Positions 1-6,843 of a DNA stretch of 11,555 nt are shown here, one piece after another. Both the position numbers and the translations under genes were made by a program. Every line of letters begins with the position of its first letter. Position 1 is the stretch's first letter. Below the pieces are notes generated by a model. That model was not told the DNA's origin and ran no database searches. It saw only the letters and a list, made by a program, of their open reading frames with translations. Source of the stretch: Sulfurospirillum sp. UBA6810 (lineage in GTDB: Bacteria > Campylobacterota > Campylobacteria > Campylobacterales > Sulfurospirillaceae); assembly GCA_002469305.1 (NCBI GenBank), contig DKEY01000012.1, positions 1-11,555 of the forward strand. The letters are read 5' to 3'.

Positions 1-1168
1 TCTGTATAGCAATTTCAAGTTCTTCATTGGTTGGTATAACAAAAACTTTTACTTTGCTATCTTCTGTACTTATAAGTCTTGCCTCTTTTGAACGTATAGA
101 GTTTTTAGCCAAATCAAGCTTGATACCTAAATTCTCTAAATTTTTACAACTATTTGCACGAGCTATGTCATCATTTTCACCAATACCCCCTGTAAAAACG
201 ATACAATCTACTTGCCCAAGTATTGCACTATATGAACCTATATATTTTTTTAATCTGTAGTAAAACATTTCAAGAGCCAATTGTGCTTTTTCATCGCCTT
301 CTTCATTCATTTTATGAATCTGACGCATATCATTTGCTCCACAAATGCCTTTTAAACCACTCTCTTTATTTAAAATTCTATCAAGAGTGTTGATATCAAA
401 TTTTTTCTCTCGAGCCAAGTAAAACAATATAGCAGGATCCAAATCTCCACTTCTTGTTCCCATAATCAAGCCCTCAAGCGGGGTTAATCCCATAGAAGTA
501 TCTATACTCTTACCTTTTTCTATAGCAGTAACACTTCCACCATTGCCAAGATGAAGAGTTATAGCATTTAACTCACTTAATTCTTTATTAAGTAGTTTTG
601 CCGCTTGTGCTGCTACATATTTGTGTGAAGTTCCATGAAAGCCGTATTTTCTTACTCCATCTTCTTCATAAAACTTATATGGAAGTGCGTACATGTAAGC
701 AAAATTTGGAATACTTTGATGAAAAGCAGTATCAAAAACAGTTACATTTGGAACTTTTGGGCTCAATTTTAAAGCCACATTTATGCCATCTAAATGAGCT
801 GGATTGTGTAAAGGAGCAAGTGGAATCAATTTTGTAATTTTTTCTATTACATCTTCATCTACTAAAGTTGCTTTAGAAAAGTAAGACCCACCATGAACTA
901 CTCTATGTCCTATACCATCTAATTCATCTAAGCTACTGATAACTTTTTGTTCAATAAGCATAGAAGTTGCAATTGATAAGCCCTCAGCATGTGTAGAAAT
1001 TTTTTGGGAAGTCTTAATCTCTTCGCCATTTAATAGTTTTAAGGAAACTGAGGAATTTTCTTCACCAATTTGTTCGATTAATCCTGATACAATTGATACA
1101 CATGTATCCATCTCAAAAATTTGAAATTTAACAGAAGAGCTACCAGAGTTTAGTACTAATATTTTCAT
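1..1168 (-). CDS. ackA: Acetate kinase, 3' end cut off by window edge
   Basis: AckA makes acetate and ATP from acetyl phosphate and ADP (reversible), the second step of the Pta-AckA pathway in the cytoplasm. The translation starts MKILVLNSGSSSVKFQIFEM, the classical acetate/propionate kinase N-terminal signature. Further in are GIGHRVVHGG (hydroxyl/substrate loop), FDTAFHQS, RKYGFHGTSHKYV, HLGNGGSVTAI, DTSMGLTPLEGLIMGTRSGD and FTGGIGEND, all hallmark ASKHA-fold kinase motifs. About 389 residues lie in the window against a usual length near 400, so only about ten C-terminal residues are missing. The ATG overlaps the pta stop as TAATG, with GGAG (1176-1179) seven bases upstream inside pta, so translation is probably coupled. 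No key residue appears lost. The identification is firm; propionate or butyrate kinase is less likely given the pta partner. Confidence 0.97.
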   Translation of the reverse strand, partial: MKILVLNSGSSSVKFQIFEMDTCVSIVSGLIEQIGEENSSVSLKLLNGEEIKTSQKISTHAEGLSIATSMLIEQKVISSLDELDGIGHRVVHGGSYFSKATLVDEDVIEKITKLIPLAPLHNPAHLDGINVALKLSPKVPNVTVFDTAFHQSIPNFAYMYALPYKFYEEDGVRKYGFHGTSHKYVAAQAAKLLNKELSELNAITLHLGNGGSVTAIEKGKSIDTSMGLTPLEGLIMGTRSGDLDPAILFYLAREKKFDINTLDRILNKESGLKGICGANDMRQIHKMNEEGDEKAQLALEMFYYRLKKYIGSYSAILGQVDCIVFTGGIGENDDIARANSCKNLENLGIKLDLAKNSIRSKEARLISTEDSKVKVFVIPTNEELEIAIQ

Positions 1169-3273
1169 TATTTATCTCCATCTTGCTCTTGTGCTTGTAT
1201 GGCTGTTATAGCAACAGTGTTGACAATATCCGCTACTAAACAACCCCTACTTAAATCATTAACAGGTTTGTTAAGACCTTGCAATACTGGGCCAATAGCA
1301 ACTGCCCCTGAACTTCTTTGAACAGCTTTATATGTATTGTTACCTGTATTTAAATCTGGAAAGATAAATATAGTCGCTTTTCCTGCAACTTGGGAATTAG
1401 GCAATTTTGTTTGAGCTACACTCATATCAATAGCTGCGTCATATTGAATTGGACCTTCTATTAGTATATCTGGTCTAGTTTTTCTTACTATTTCAGTTGC
1501 ATTTCTAACTTTTTCAACATCTTCACCCTTGCCTGAGTTTCCTGTTGAATATGAAAGCATTGCTACTTTTGGCTCAATTCCAAATATCTTGGCTGTATCA
1601 GATGAAGATATAGCTATCTGTGCCAATTCATCTGCACTTGGGTCTTGATTGACTGCACAATCTCCATATACTAAAACTTTTGTATCTAAACACATAAAGA
1701 AAAGACTTGAAACGATAGAAGTTCCTGGTTTTGTTTTTATGATTTGTAAAGCTGGTCTGATAGTATCTTGTGTTGTATGTATAGCACCTGAAACCATCCC
1801 ATCTGCATAACCACAATAAACCATCATGGTAGCAAAATACGAATAATGAGCCATAGAATCTCTAGCAACTTCAAGACTTAAACCTTTTGCTTTTCTAAGA
1901 TTGTAAAAATGCTCTACAAACTCTTCTACCAAGCTTGATTCTTCTGGATTTATGATCTCTGCCTTACTTATATCTAACCCTAGAGATAAGCTTTTATATT
2001 CTATCTCATCTTTTTTACCTAAAAGAACGATATCAACAACATCTCGTCTGAGTAAAATTTCTGTTGCTCTTAAAATTCGCTCATCAGTACTCTCTGGTAA
2101 AACAATTTTCTTTCTATTGAGTCTAGCTCTTTCAAATAAATTATATTCAAACATCATAGGTGTTATAGTTAAGGATGAAGTGGTTGAAGTGATTCTCTCT
2201 TCTATCGTTTTTATATCAACATTTGCTGAAAACAGACCCATCGCAAGTGCGATTTTTCTTTCACTTTTTGCAGTGATAGTTGCTGGTACATTATTGACTT
2301 TAACAGCTGTTGTATATGTATCATCATCTACACTAAGTATTGGCAGAGGAAATTCATTAAATCCTCTAAATAAATCTCTGATAGACTTATTTGGAACCAA
2401 TCCACCAGTCAGCAGCAATCCTGCAATATTTGGATAGTTTCTAGATTGTATAGTAGCGATAGAACCTATGATGATATCAGCTCTATCACCTGGAACTATT
2501 ATCAAGTCTCCATCTTCAACATGCTCTAAAAAATTTTCAAGTTTCATCGCAGCGATTTTACTTTGTTTAACAACTCTTTTTAAATCTTTTTGTTCACCAA
2601 GTATTTGCATACAATTTAATTTTTTCATGATTTCATAAACAGTTGGAGTATCGAGTTCTGGTACTTCTGGTAAAAAATATGTAGGTGCTTTCAAAGACTC
2701 TTCACCTGGCATACTACTTACAAAAGAGTCAAGTATATGGCTATCAACACGATTTACAAAAGTAGCAAAATGACTACATCCAGCATTTTTAATCACTTCT
2801 GTCTCTATTGTTATTTCATCAGTAATCTCTTTTGCTGTTTTGTTTTTTCCCTTTAGTACACTCACATAAGGAGAACCAATATTTTTAGCAATCAAAAGAT
2901 TGATATCAAAATCCAAACTTTGAGTAAAACAAGCCTGATTGAGCCCTTCAATCAAAACAAAATCAAAATCTCTCTTTAATTTTCTAAATCTATCTATCAC
3001 ACTCTCAATCAAAAGATTGAGTTTATTTTCAGCTATCATAGCTTCAACTTGATGCACTGTATATCCATAAGTTTGAGTATACTTCATATCAAGATCATAT
3101 CTTTCTAAAACAAATTCAATATCATGATCTTTTTCTTCCAAATCTTCAATAACAGGTCTAAAAAAGGCAACCCTACCCAATCTTCTTCTTAAAATCTCCA
3201 TGATACCCATAGTAACGATAAGGCTACCAGCGGAAGGTTCTAATGAAGAGATATAAAGACTTTTTGCTTCCAT
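1168..3273 (-). CDS. pta: Phosphate acetyltransferase, long form with N-terminal BioD-like and DRTGG domains
   Basis: Pta converts acetyl-CoA plus phosphate to acetyl phosphate and CoA. At 701 residues it is the long (E. coli-like) form. Residues about 1-200 form a BioD-like P-loop fold whose loop is degenerate (SLEPSAGSL, lacking the GKT). About 212-330 is the DRTGG domain, with PGDRADIIIGSI and LLLTGG. About 374-700 is the catalytic PTA_PTB domain, with VLPESTDERILRA, STGNSGKGEDVEKV, FIFPDLNTGN and GPVLQGLNKPVNDLSRGC. By comparison with the Methanosarcina enzyme, Ser675, Arg676 and Asp682 match the catalytic Ser309/Arg310/Asp316. The start is supported by AAAGGGG (3281-3287) seven bases before the ATG. 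It precedes ackA with a 1-base overlap. A 93-base gap separates it from murF and carries a possible own promoter with direct repeats. In the long-form family the N-terminal half is thought to serve assembly and allostery. Confidence 0.97.
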   Translation of the reverse strand: MEAKSLYISSLEPSAGSLIVTMGIMEILRRRLGRVAFFRPVIEDLEEKDHDIEFVLERYDLDMKYTQTYGYTVHQVEAMIAENKLNLLIESVIDRFRKLKRDFDFVLIEGLNQACFTQSLDFDINLLIAKNIGSPYVSVLKGKNKTAKEITDEITIETEVIKNAGCSHFATFVNRVDSHILDSFVSSMPGEESLKAPTYFLPEVPELDTPTVYEIMKKLNCMQILGEQKDLKRVVKQSKIAAMKLENFLEHVEDGDLIIVPGDRADIIIGSIATIQSRNYPNIAGLLLTGGLVPNKSIRDLFRGFNEFPLPILSVDDDTYTTAVKVNNVPATITAKSERKIALAMGLFSANVDIKTIEERITSTTSSLTITPMMFEYNLFERARLNRKKIVLPESTDERILRATEILLRRDVVDIVLLGKKDEIEYKSLSLGLDISKAEIINPEESSLVEEFVEHFYNLRKAKGLSLEVARDSMAHYSYFATMMVYCGYADGMVSGAIHTTQDTIRPALQIIKTKPGTSIVSSLFFMCLDTKVLVYGDCAVNQDPSADELAQIAISSSDTAKIFGIEPKVAMLSYSTGNSGKGEDVEKVRNATEIVRKTRPDILIEGPIQYDAAIDMSVAQTKLPNSQVAGKATIFIFPDLNTGNNTYKAVQRSSGAVAIGPVLQGLNKPVNDLSRGCLVADIVNTVAITAIQAQEQDGDK

Positions 3274-3280
3274 ATAACAT

Positions 3281-3300
3281 CCCCTTTGTAGAAAACTACA
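3281..3300 (-). promoter_or_regulatory. pta ribosome binding site next to a small inverted repeat
   Basis: On the minus strand, TGTAG-TTTT-CTACA (3287-3300) is a perfect 5-base-pair stem with a 4-base loop. It is directly followed by the Shine-Dalgarno sequence AAAGGGG (3281-3287), which lies seven bases before the pta ATG. The hairpin's last base is the first base of the ribosome binding site. A competing longer pairing, TTGTA (3307-3311) with TACAA (3286-3290), is also possible. The ribosome binding site is clear. A regulatory role for the hairpin is only an inference, because a 5-bp A/U-rich stem is weak. Confidence 0.55.
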
Positions 3301-3321
3301 CCCTTTACAATTTTATTTTCC

Positions 3322-3358
3322 AAAATCATATAACAATAGTATAAAAATCATATAACAA
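3322..3358 (-). repeat. Perfect 15-base direct repeat in the pta upstream region
   Basis: TTGTTATATGATTTT (minus strand) occurs at 3344-3358 and again at 3322-3336, identical over 15 bases with a 22-base period (about two helical turns). The 9-base core TGTTATATG recurs a third time at 3271-3279, where its ATG is the pta start codon. The two full copies lie either side of TATACT (3338-3343), a plausible -10 box. They would then cover the promoter spacer and the transcription start, an arrangement typical of operator pairs. The repeat is seen directly; the operator reading is inference. Confidence 0.7.
3338..3343 (-). promoter_or_regulatory. Possible -10 box for pta-ackA
   Basis: TATACT on the minus strand lies about 65 bases before the pta ATG in the 93-base gap after murF. 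No -35 match is found at normal spacing, but the upstream T-rich context suits sigma-70 promoters of Campylobacterota, which commonly lack a -35. Its placement between two identical 15-base repeats strengthens the case. Read-through from the murF operon is not excluded, as I see no terminator hairpin after murF. Confidence 0.4.
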
Positions 3359-3366
3359 AATTTATT

Positions 3367-4818
3367 TTACATAAAACCTGGGGTATCATTGGAAAATATA
3401 ATTAAATCATTGACAAAAGTATGCTCTTTTAGTACATCTTGCAATTTGGACTTATCATTCAAGATGAGTTTTTCAGGTTTTTTGATGTTTTGACTTAAAA
3501 CTTCTTGATTACTTTTACCTGTAATTATCACTAAATCAAAAATATTATCAATCACTTTTGCCAAATTTATATTTGTTTCAATATTACTTTCAACAATGCC
3601 AGGAGTAACGATGACTTTCCTGCCATCGTATGTGCTAACAAGATTATAAGAACTTACCATGCCCTCAAAATTGCCATTGAAACTATCATCTATGATGATT
3701 TTACCACCTGCTTCTATCTTTTGAAGTCTATGTTCGACTCCTTGCAGCTTTGATATAGCCAATTTTATATCTTCTATACTCATAAAAGAGAGCGCAACTT
3801 TGATACAGGCAAGTAAATTTGAAGCATTAAATGCTCCAAGCAAAGGAGTAAAAAAGCTCTCAACTTTTGCTTGTATTTCTACATCAAAATAGAGTCCATC
3901 AAGTGTTGATTTTAGATTGTGTAATTCATCACCATAAACAATAATACCTTCACTTGGATTGATATTTGCACTTTGATGAACATATGCTTTTTGCAATCTA
4001 TTTGAATTTATAAGTTCCATCTTTGTATTGCGTATATTTTCTAAACTTTTAAAGTACTCAAGGTGTTGCTCACCAATTTGTCCTACGATAGAGTAGTGAG
4101 GATTTATAAAGGTTGCTATTTCATTGATATCACCTTTGAGTCTTGCTCCAGCTTCTACTATATATATCTCTATGTCTTTTGGCAAATCATCATTGATATC
4201 TTTGATAATCCCGCCAAGAGTATTGACACTTCTTGGTGTCATATAGCATTTGTACTTATTTGATAAAATTTGAAAAAGATAATTTTTTATACTCGTTTTT
4301 CCATAACTTGCTGTTATAGCGATAACTACTAAATCTTTTCTGCTATAAAGCTCTTTTTGAGCAGATTTTTTATACCCTTCAAAAAGTATCTTCTCAAATA
4401 ACCAGCTTATAAAAACAGCAACAAATACTGGTAAAATTGCTCCATAAAGTTCACATAAAGGAGATATTAGACACAAAATATTTTGAAAAATTGTTGCTAT
4501 AAAAAGAAATAAAAAAAATCTTTTAACACGTGAGGTAAAAATAAGTTTTTTATCTAGTTTCTTATACCACATATAAAGTGTCGGAAGAAAAATAAAGTAA
4601 AGATATAAAAGAAAATATTCTCCTCCAACGTAGTATATAAATGTTGGAAACAGGAAGAAAAACATATGCCAATCATATCTTTTATAGTTTAAAACTACAC
4701 GCTCTAGTCTGTAACTATACCACTGAAGAGCACTGATAACATAGTAACCTAAAGTCAATACAAAAACTACATGTGAAATAAATAAAAAGACATCTTTATA
4801 AATTTGTAAATCCATCAT
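3367..4818 (-). CDS. murF: MurF: UDP-MurNAc-tripeptide--D-alanyl-D-alanine ligase, membrane-anchored form
   Basis: MurF attaches D-Ala-D-Ala to UDP-MurNAc-tripeptide using ATP, the last cytoplasmic step to the pentapeptide precursor. The first ~150 of 483 residues are hydrophobic, with about five membrane segments (roughly 10-30, 51-62, 65-83, 100-118, 123-145), in place of the usual soluble UDP-binding N-terminal domain. The Mur ligase core follows: P-loop AITASYGKTS (Lys174, Thr175), VEAGAR (Glu222), GEQHLEYF (His252, Glu254), NTKMEL (Lys266, the position usually carbamylated), then GVEHRLQ (Arg364) and IIDDSFNGN. The frequent His in the GxHNxxN motif is Phe330 here. The ATG overlaps the hydrolase stop as ATGA. 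AGGG lies only 2 bases from Met1 but 5 from Met2, so translation may begin at 4815. Ddl upstream in the same unit supplies the dipeptide, which supports MurF over other Mur ligases. Confidence 0.9.
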   Translation of the reverse strand: MMDLQIYKDVFLFISHVVFVLTLGYYVISALQWYSYRLERVVLNYKRYDWHMFFFLFPTFIYYVGGEYFLLYLYFIFLPTLYMWYKKLDKKLIFTSRVKRFFLFLFIATIFQNILCLISPLCELYGAILPVFVAVFISWLFEKILFEGYKKSAQKELYSRKDLVVIAITASYGKTSIKNYLFQILSNKYKCYMTPRSVNTLGGIIKDINDDLPKDIEIYIVEAGARLKGDINEIATFINPHYSIVGQIGEQHLEYFKSLENIRNTKMELINSNRLQKAYVHQSANINPSEGIIVYGDELHNLKSTLDGLYFDVEIQAKVESFFTPLLGAFNASNLLACIKVALSFMSIEDIKLAISKLQGVEHRLQKIEAGGKIIIDDSFNGNFEGMVSSYNLVSTYDGRKVIVTPGIVESNIETNINLAKVIDNIFDLVIITGKSNQEVLSQNIKKPEKLILNDKSKLQDVLKEHTFVNDLIIFSNDTPGFM

Positions 4819-5531
4819 ATCCCTACTATAACCTCTTTTTCAATATCTTTTGCATATTTTGTGAAAAAGAAGTGATCCCCATCATAAAAGTTAAAACTAC
4901 TATTTTTTATCAAAGTATGGATATTTTTCCCACTTTCAAGTGGTGTCGCACTATCATTTTTACCCCAAAATATAAAAGTTTTATTCTTTCTTGAAGCAAA
5001 TTTATCTGTAAAATCTTCATCAACAACTTTTTTAAACACTTCATACATCACTTGACTCATGCCACTTACATCTTTTGAAGCAAAAAATCTAAACATCCCT
5101 TTTGGCAGAATATTTTTAAATAATTTAAAAACTTTTATCTTCATTTTTACAGAGAGTTTTTTTTCAACAACGATGCCAGCAGAACTTAGTAAAACAAGTA
5201 TTTTGGGATTTAAAAGAGTTGCTACTTTGCCTCCAAAAGAGTGCCCAAAGATAAAATTCTTTTCTACATGTAAGTCTTTTAAAAATATATCTATGATATT
5301 TGCATAATCTTGTGTGCAAATAGGCTTATTTATAGAAGAGTTACCAAAACCTGGCATATCTATATAGATGTGTCTAAAGTCTTGAAAAACCCCTTTAAAA
5401 GAGCTCTTCATTATCTCTTTATTACTTCCCCAACCATGCAAAAAAATCATATCTTGTTTTGCTTGAGGATTTATAATTTCATAGCTTATTTTATAGTTAC
5501 TATTATCGTGGAGGACTTCTCTAATTGCCAT
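4815..5531 (-). CDS. Alpha/beta-fold hydrolase of unknown substrate
   Basis: This 238-residue protein has a complete alpha/beta-hydrolase signature. LHGWGS (31-36) is the oxyanion-hole HG motif, DMPGFGNS follows strand 4, and GHSFGG holds the nucleophile Ser98. Asp193 (in WGKND) and His220 (in DGDHFFF) complete the catalytic triad. A helical cap, rich in Lys and Phe, lies at about 122-180. There is no signal peptide, so it is expected in the cytoplasm. It begins inside the end of the antitoxin-like gene (11-base overlap) with no recognisable ribosome binding site, so translation is probably coupled, and it overlaps murF by ATGA. The substrate cannot be read from sequence; esterase or thioesterase activity is plausible. 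Placement between ddl and murF suggests an envelope-related or housekeeping role, but that is inference only. Confidence 0.85.
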   Translation of the reverse strand: MAIREVLHDNSNYKISYEIINPQAKQDMIFLHGWGSNKEIMKSSFKGVFQDFRHIYIDMPGFGNSSINKPICTQDYANIIDIFLKDLHVEKNFIFGHSFGGKVATLLNPKILVLLSSAGIVVEKKLSVKMKIKVFKLFKNILPKGMFRFFASKDVSGMSQVMYEVFKKVVDEDFTDKFASRKNKTFIFWGKNDSATPLESGKNIHTLIKNSSFNFYDGDHFFFTKYAKDIEKEVIVGI

Positions 5532-5751
5532 TATTATTCATTTTAGTTTTATTATAAATTTTTTGCAGTATGTCAACTGCCTCTCTCATCTTTTCATACT
5601 CTTCTACGCTGATAAGTACTGCTTCTAGGCGATTATTTTTCACTATAACGATTTTATCTTTTTCTTTTGTGGAGACACTGTTAAGTGCTGCGCTAAAGTT
5701 TCTAACGATATCAGTTGCAGTCATTATCTCATTTTTTGAGTAAGTAACCAT
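5521..5751 (-). CDS. Phd/YefM-family antitoxin-like protein without an adjacent toxin
   Basis: This small protein (76 residues from this ATG) matches the Phd/YefM antitoxin fold. TATDIVRNFSAAL near the N-terminus is the usual DNA-binding start, and IVIVKNNRLEAVLISVEEYE is the typical strand-turn-strand-helix core. In the family the N-terminal half binds operator DNA and a disordered C-terminus wraps a RelE/YoeB/Doc toxin. Here the tail after the core is short (about 20 residues), Lys- and Asn-rich, and no toxin gene lies on either side. The neighbours are ddl (26 bases upstream) and the hydrolase (11-base overlap). The start is chosen because AAAGG sits seven bases before ATG 5751; GTG 5754 is only four bases from it, and Met10 (5724) would also give a normal Phd start. 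It may be a repressor or DNA-binding relic, or may serve a distant toxin. Confidence 0.8.
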   Translation of the reverse strand: MVTYSKNEIMTATDIVRNFSAALNSVSTKEKDKIVIVKNNRLEAVLISVEEYEKMREAVDILQKIYNKTKMNNNGN

Positions 5752-5765
5752 CACAAAACCTTTCT

Positions 5766-5773
5766 TACATGTA
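5766..5773. repeat. TACATGTA palindrome in the ddl/antitoxin gap
   Basis: This perfect 8-base palindrome sits in the short gap between the ddl stop and the next start, just upstream of the ribosome binding site AAAGG. The same octamer occurs at 690-697, 5265-5272, 6900-6907, 7348-7355 and 10080-10087, inside genes and in different reading frames. It is therefore listed as one copy of a dispersed short motif rather than as an operator of this gene. Confidence 0.5.
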
Positions 5774-5777
5774 ACAA

Positions 5778-6815
5778 TTATTTGCCTTTTGCTGCTTGAA
5801 TAGAATTTATATACTTATAGTCACAAATAATCTTTTGTTGCTTTGGCAAACTAGCAGATAGTTTTAGTAATGTATCTTCAAAATCACTAAAAAGATAGTT
5901 TGCCATACTTCCTGGTACTGGGTTTATTTCATTGATATAGACTTCATTTTCATGTACAAAAAAATCACATCTTATGAGTGCTCCTTTGAAGATATTGCCA
6001 TATATCTTTTTGAAAGCATCTTGGAGTTTTTCTACCATACTTGCATCAAGTTCGGCTTCATTGACTCTTTTTGTTCTTGAAAAATCCAAATATTTTTTGT
6101 CAAAGTCTAAAAATTCCTCTTTTTGTGGCTCTTCTACGATAGAAAATTTAAATTCATTATCTGCATAACAGCCTGCTAAGTTATACTCTTTTATCCCTTG
6201 GATAAATGGTTCTATGAGCACTTGATTGTCAAACTCATAAGCAACATCAAGAGCATAATCAAACTCTCCTTTGCTTTTTACAATACTTATGCCGATAGAA
6301 CTCCCTAGTCTTGAGGGTTTGATGATAACAGGAAATGTAAGCTTGATATCTCTACTATCTTCTTTGTTTAAAACAGTATAATCCAAAGATTTTACACCAA
6401 TCTCTTTCGCGTACATTTTTGTATAGAGTTTGTTATAGCTTAACACACTAGCTTCTATTCTTGGACCTATGTAGTTTATATTGAAAAAATCAAGTATAGA
6501 AGATATTTTGCCATCTTCTCCATCACTTCCGTGTATCACATTGAGGACAAAATCAAAATCCAATTGCTTGTATCCAGTGAGTGATTTTTGGAAAAAACCA
6601 CCATTTTTTATCTCTAGTTTTTTGTCCTTTTTATATTTCCCACTACTAAATCTTTTTGAATTTATTTTATCAGTAGGAATCAAGTAAAAATCTCTATTGA
6701 AATCACAAAATATGTAAACAATTTCAGAATTTAAAACTTTTTTTAACGCTATCGCACTTACAACACTAATCTCATGTTCAAAACTTTTTGCACCAAAAAG
6801 TACAGCTATCTTCAT
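5778..6815 (-). CDS. ddl: D-alanine--D-alanine ligase
   Basis: Ddl joins two D-alanines with ATP, making the dipeptide that MurF uses; it is a cytoplasmic ATP-grasp enzyme. The 345-residue product opens MKIAVLFGAKSFEHEISVVS, the D-Ala-D-Ala ligase N-terminal signature. NVIHGSDGEDGKISSILD (93-110) is the second family signature, followed by the ATP-grasp elements IIKPSRLGSSIGI (164-176) and LIEPFIQGIKEYN (200-212). IRCDFF and INEINPVPGS carry the Mg ligands Asp284, Glu296 and Asn298. The loop ends NPVPGSMANYLF rather than the common NTMPGFT, a form I associate with Helicobacter and Campylobacter. AAGG lies eight to nine bases before the ATG. It stands 28 bases after ruvA in the same unit. Nothing suggests a D-Ala-D-Lac (Van-type) ligase, and no vanH or vanX homologue accompanies it. 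Confidence 0.96.
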   Translation of the reverse strand: MKIAVLFGAKSFEHEISVVSAIALKKVLNSEIVYIFCDFNRDFYLIPTDKINSKRFSSGKYKKDKKLEIKNGGFFQKSLTGYKQLDFDFVLNVIHGSDGEDGKISSILDFFNINYIGPRIEASVLSYNKLYTKMYAKEIGVKSLDYTVLNKEDSRDIKLTFPVIIKPSRLGSSIGISIVKSKGEFDYALDVAYEFDNQVLIEPFIQGIKEYNLAGCYADNEFKFSIVEEPQKEEFLDFDKKYLDFSRTKRVNEAELDASMVEKLQDAFKKIYGNIFKGALIRCDFFVHENEVYINEINPVPGSMANYLFSDFEDTLLKLSASLPKQQKIICDYKYINSIQAAKGK

Positions 6816-6843
6816 CTATCTAACCTTCATAAACTTATATTTT

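Noticed and set aside
1952..2437. 161-codon open frame on the plus strand inside pta
   Set aside because: It lies wholly antisense to a well-supported pta, has a low-complexity Ser/Ile/Leu-rich translation typical of antisense frames in AT-rich genes, and shows no family motif or ribosome binding site.
1168..3273. Frameshift or gene fusion in pta because of its length (701 residues)
   Set aside because: This is the known long form with BioD-like and DRTGG domains before the catalytic domain, continuous in one frame with all catalytic motifs.
3313..3351. 12-codon reading frame (MIFILLLYDFGK) upstream of pta, starting in the first 15-base repeat
   Set aside because: A leader peptide was considered, but there is no Shine-Dalgarno sequence, the composition gives no attenuator logic, and no terminator/antiterminator pair follows. 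The ATG is simply part of the repeat and would lie upstream of the proposed transcription start.
5521..5754. Complete toxin-antitoxin module
   Set aside because: Only the antitoxin-like protein is present. Neither the hydrolase nor ddl has RelE, YoeB or Doc features, and no small toxin frame fits in the flanking gaps.
5778..6815. Van-type D-Ala-D-Lac ligase (glycopeptide resistance)
   Set aside because: The motifs fit an ordinary housekeeping Ddl and it is in an operon with murF; there is no vanH, vanX or regulator nearby.
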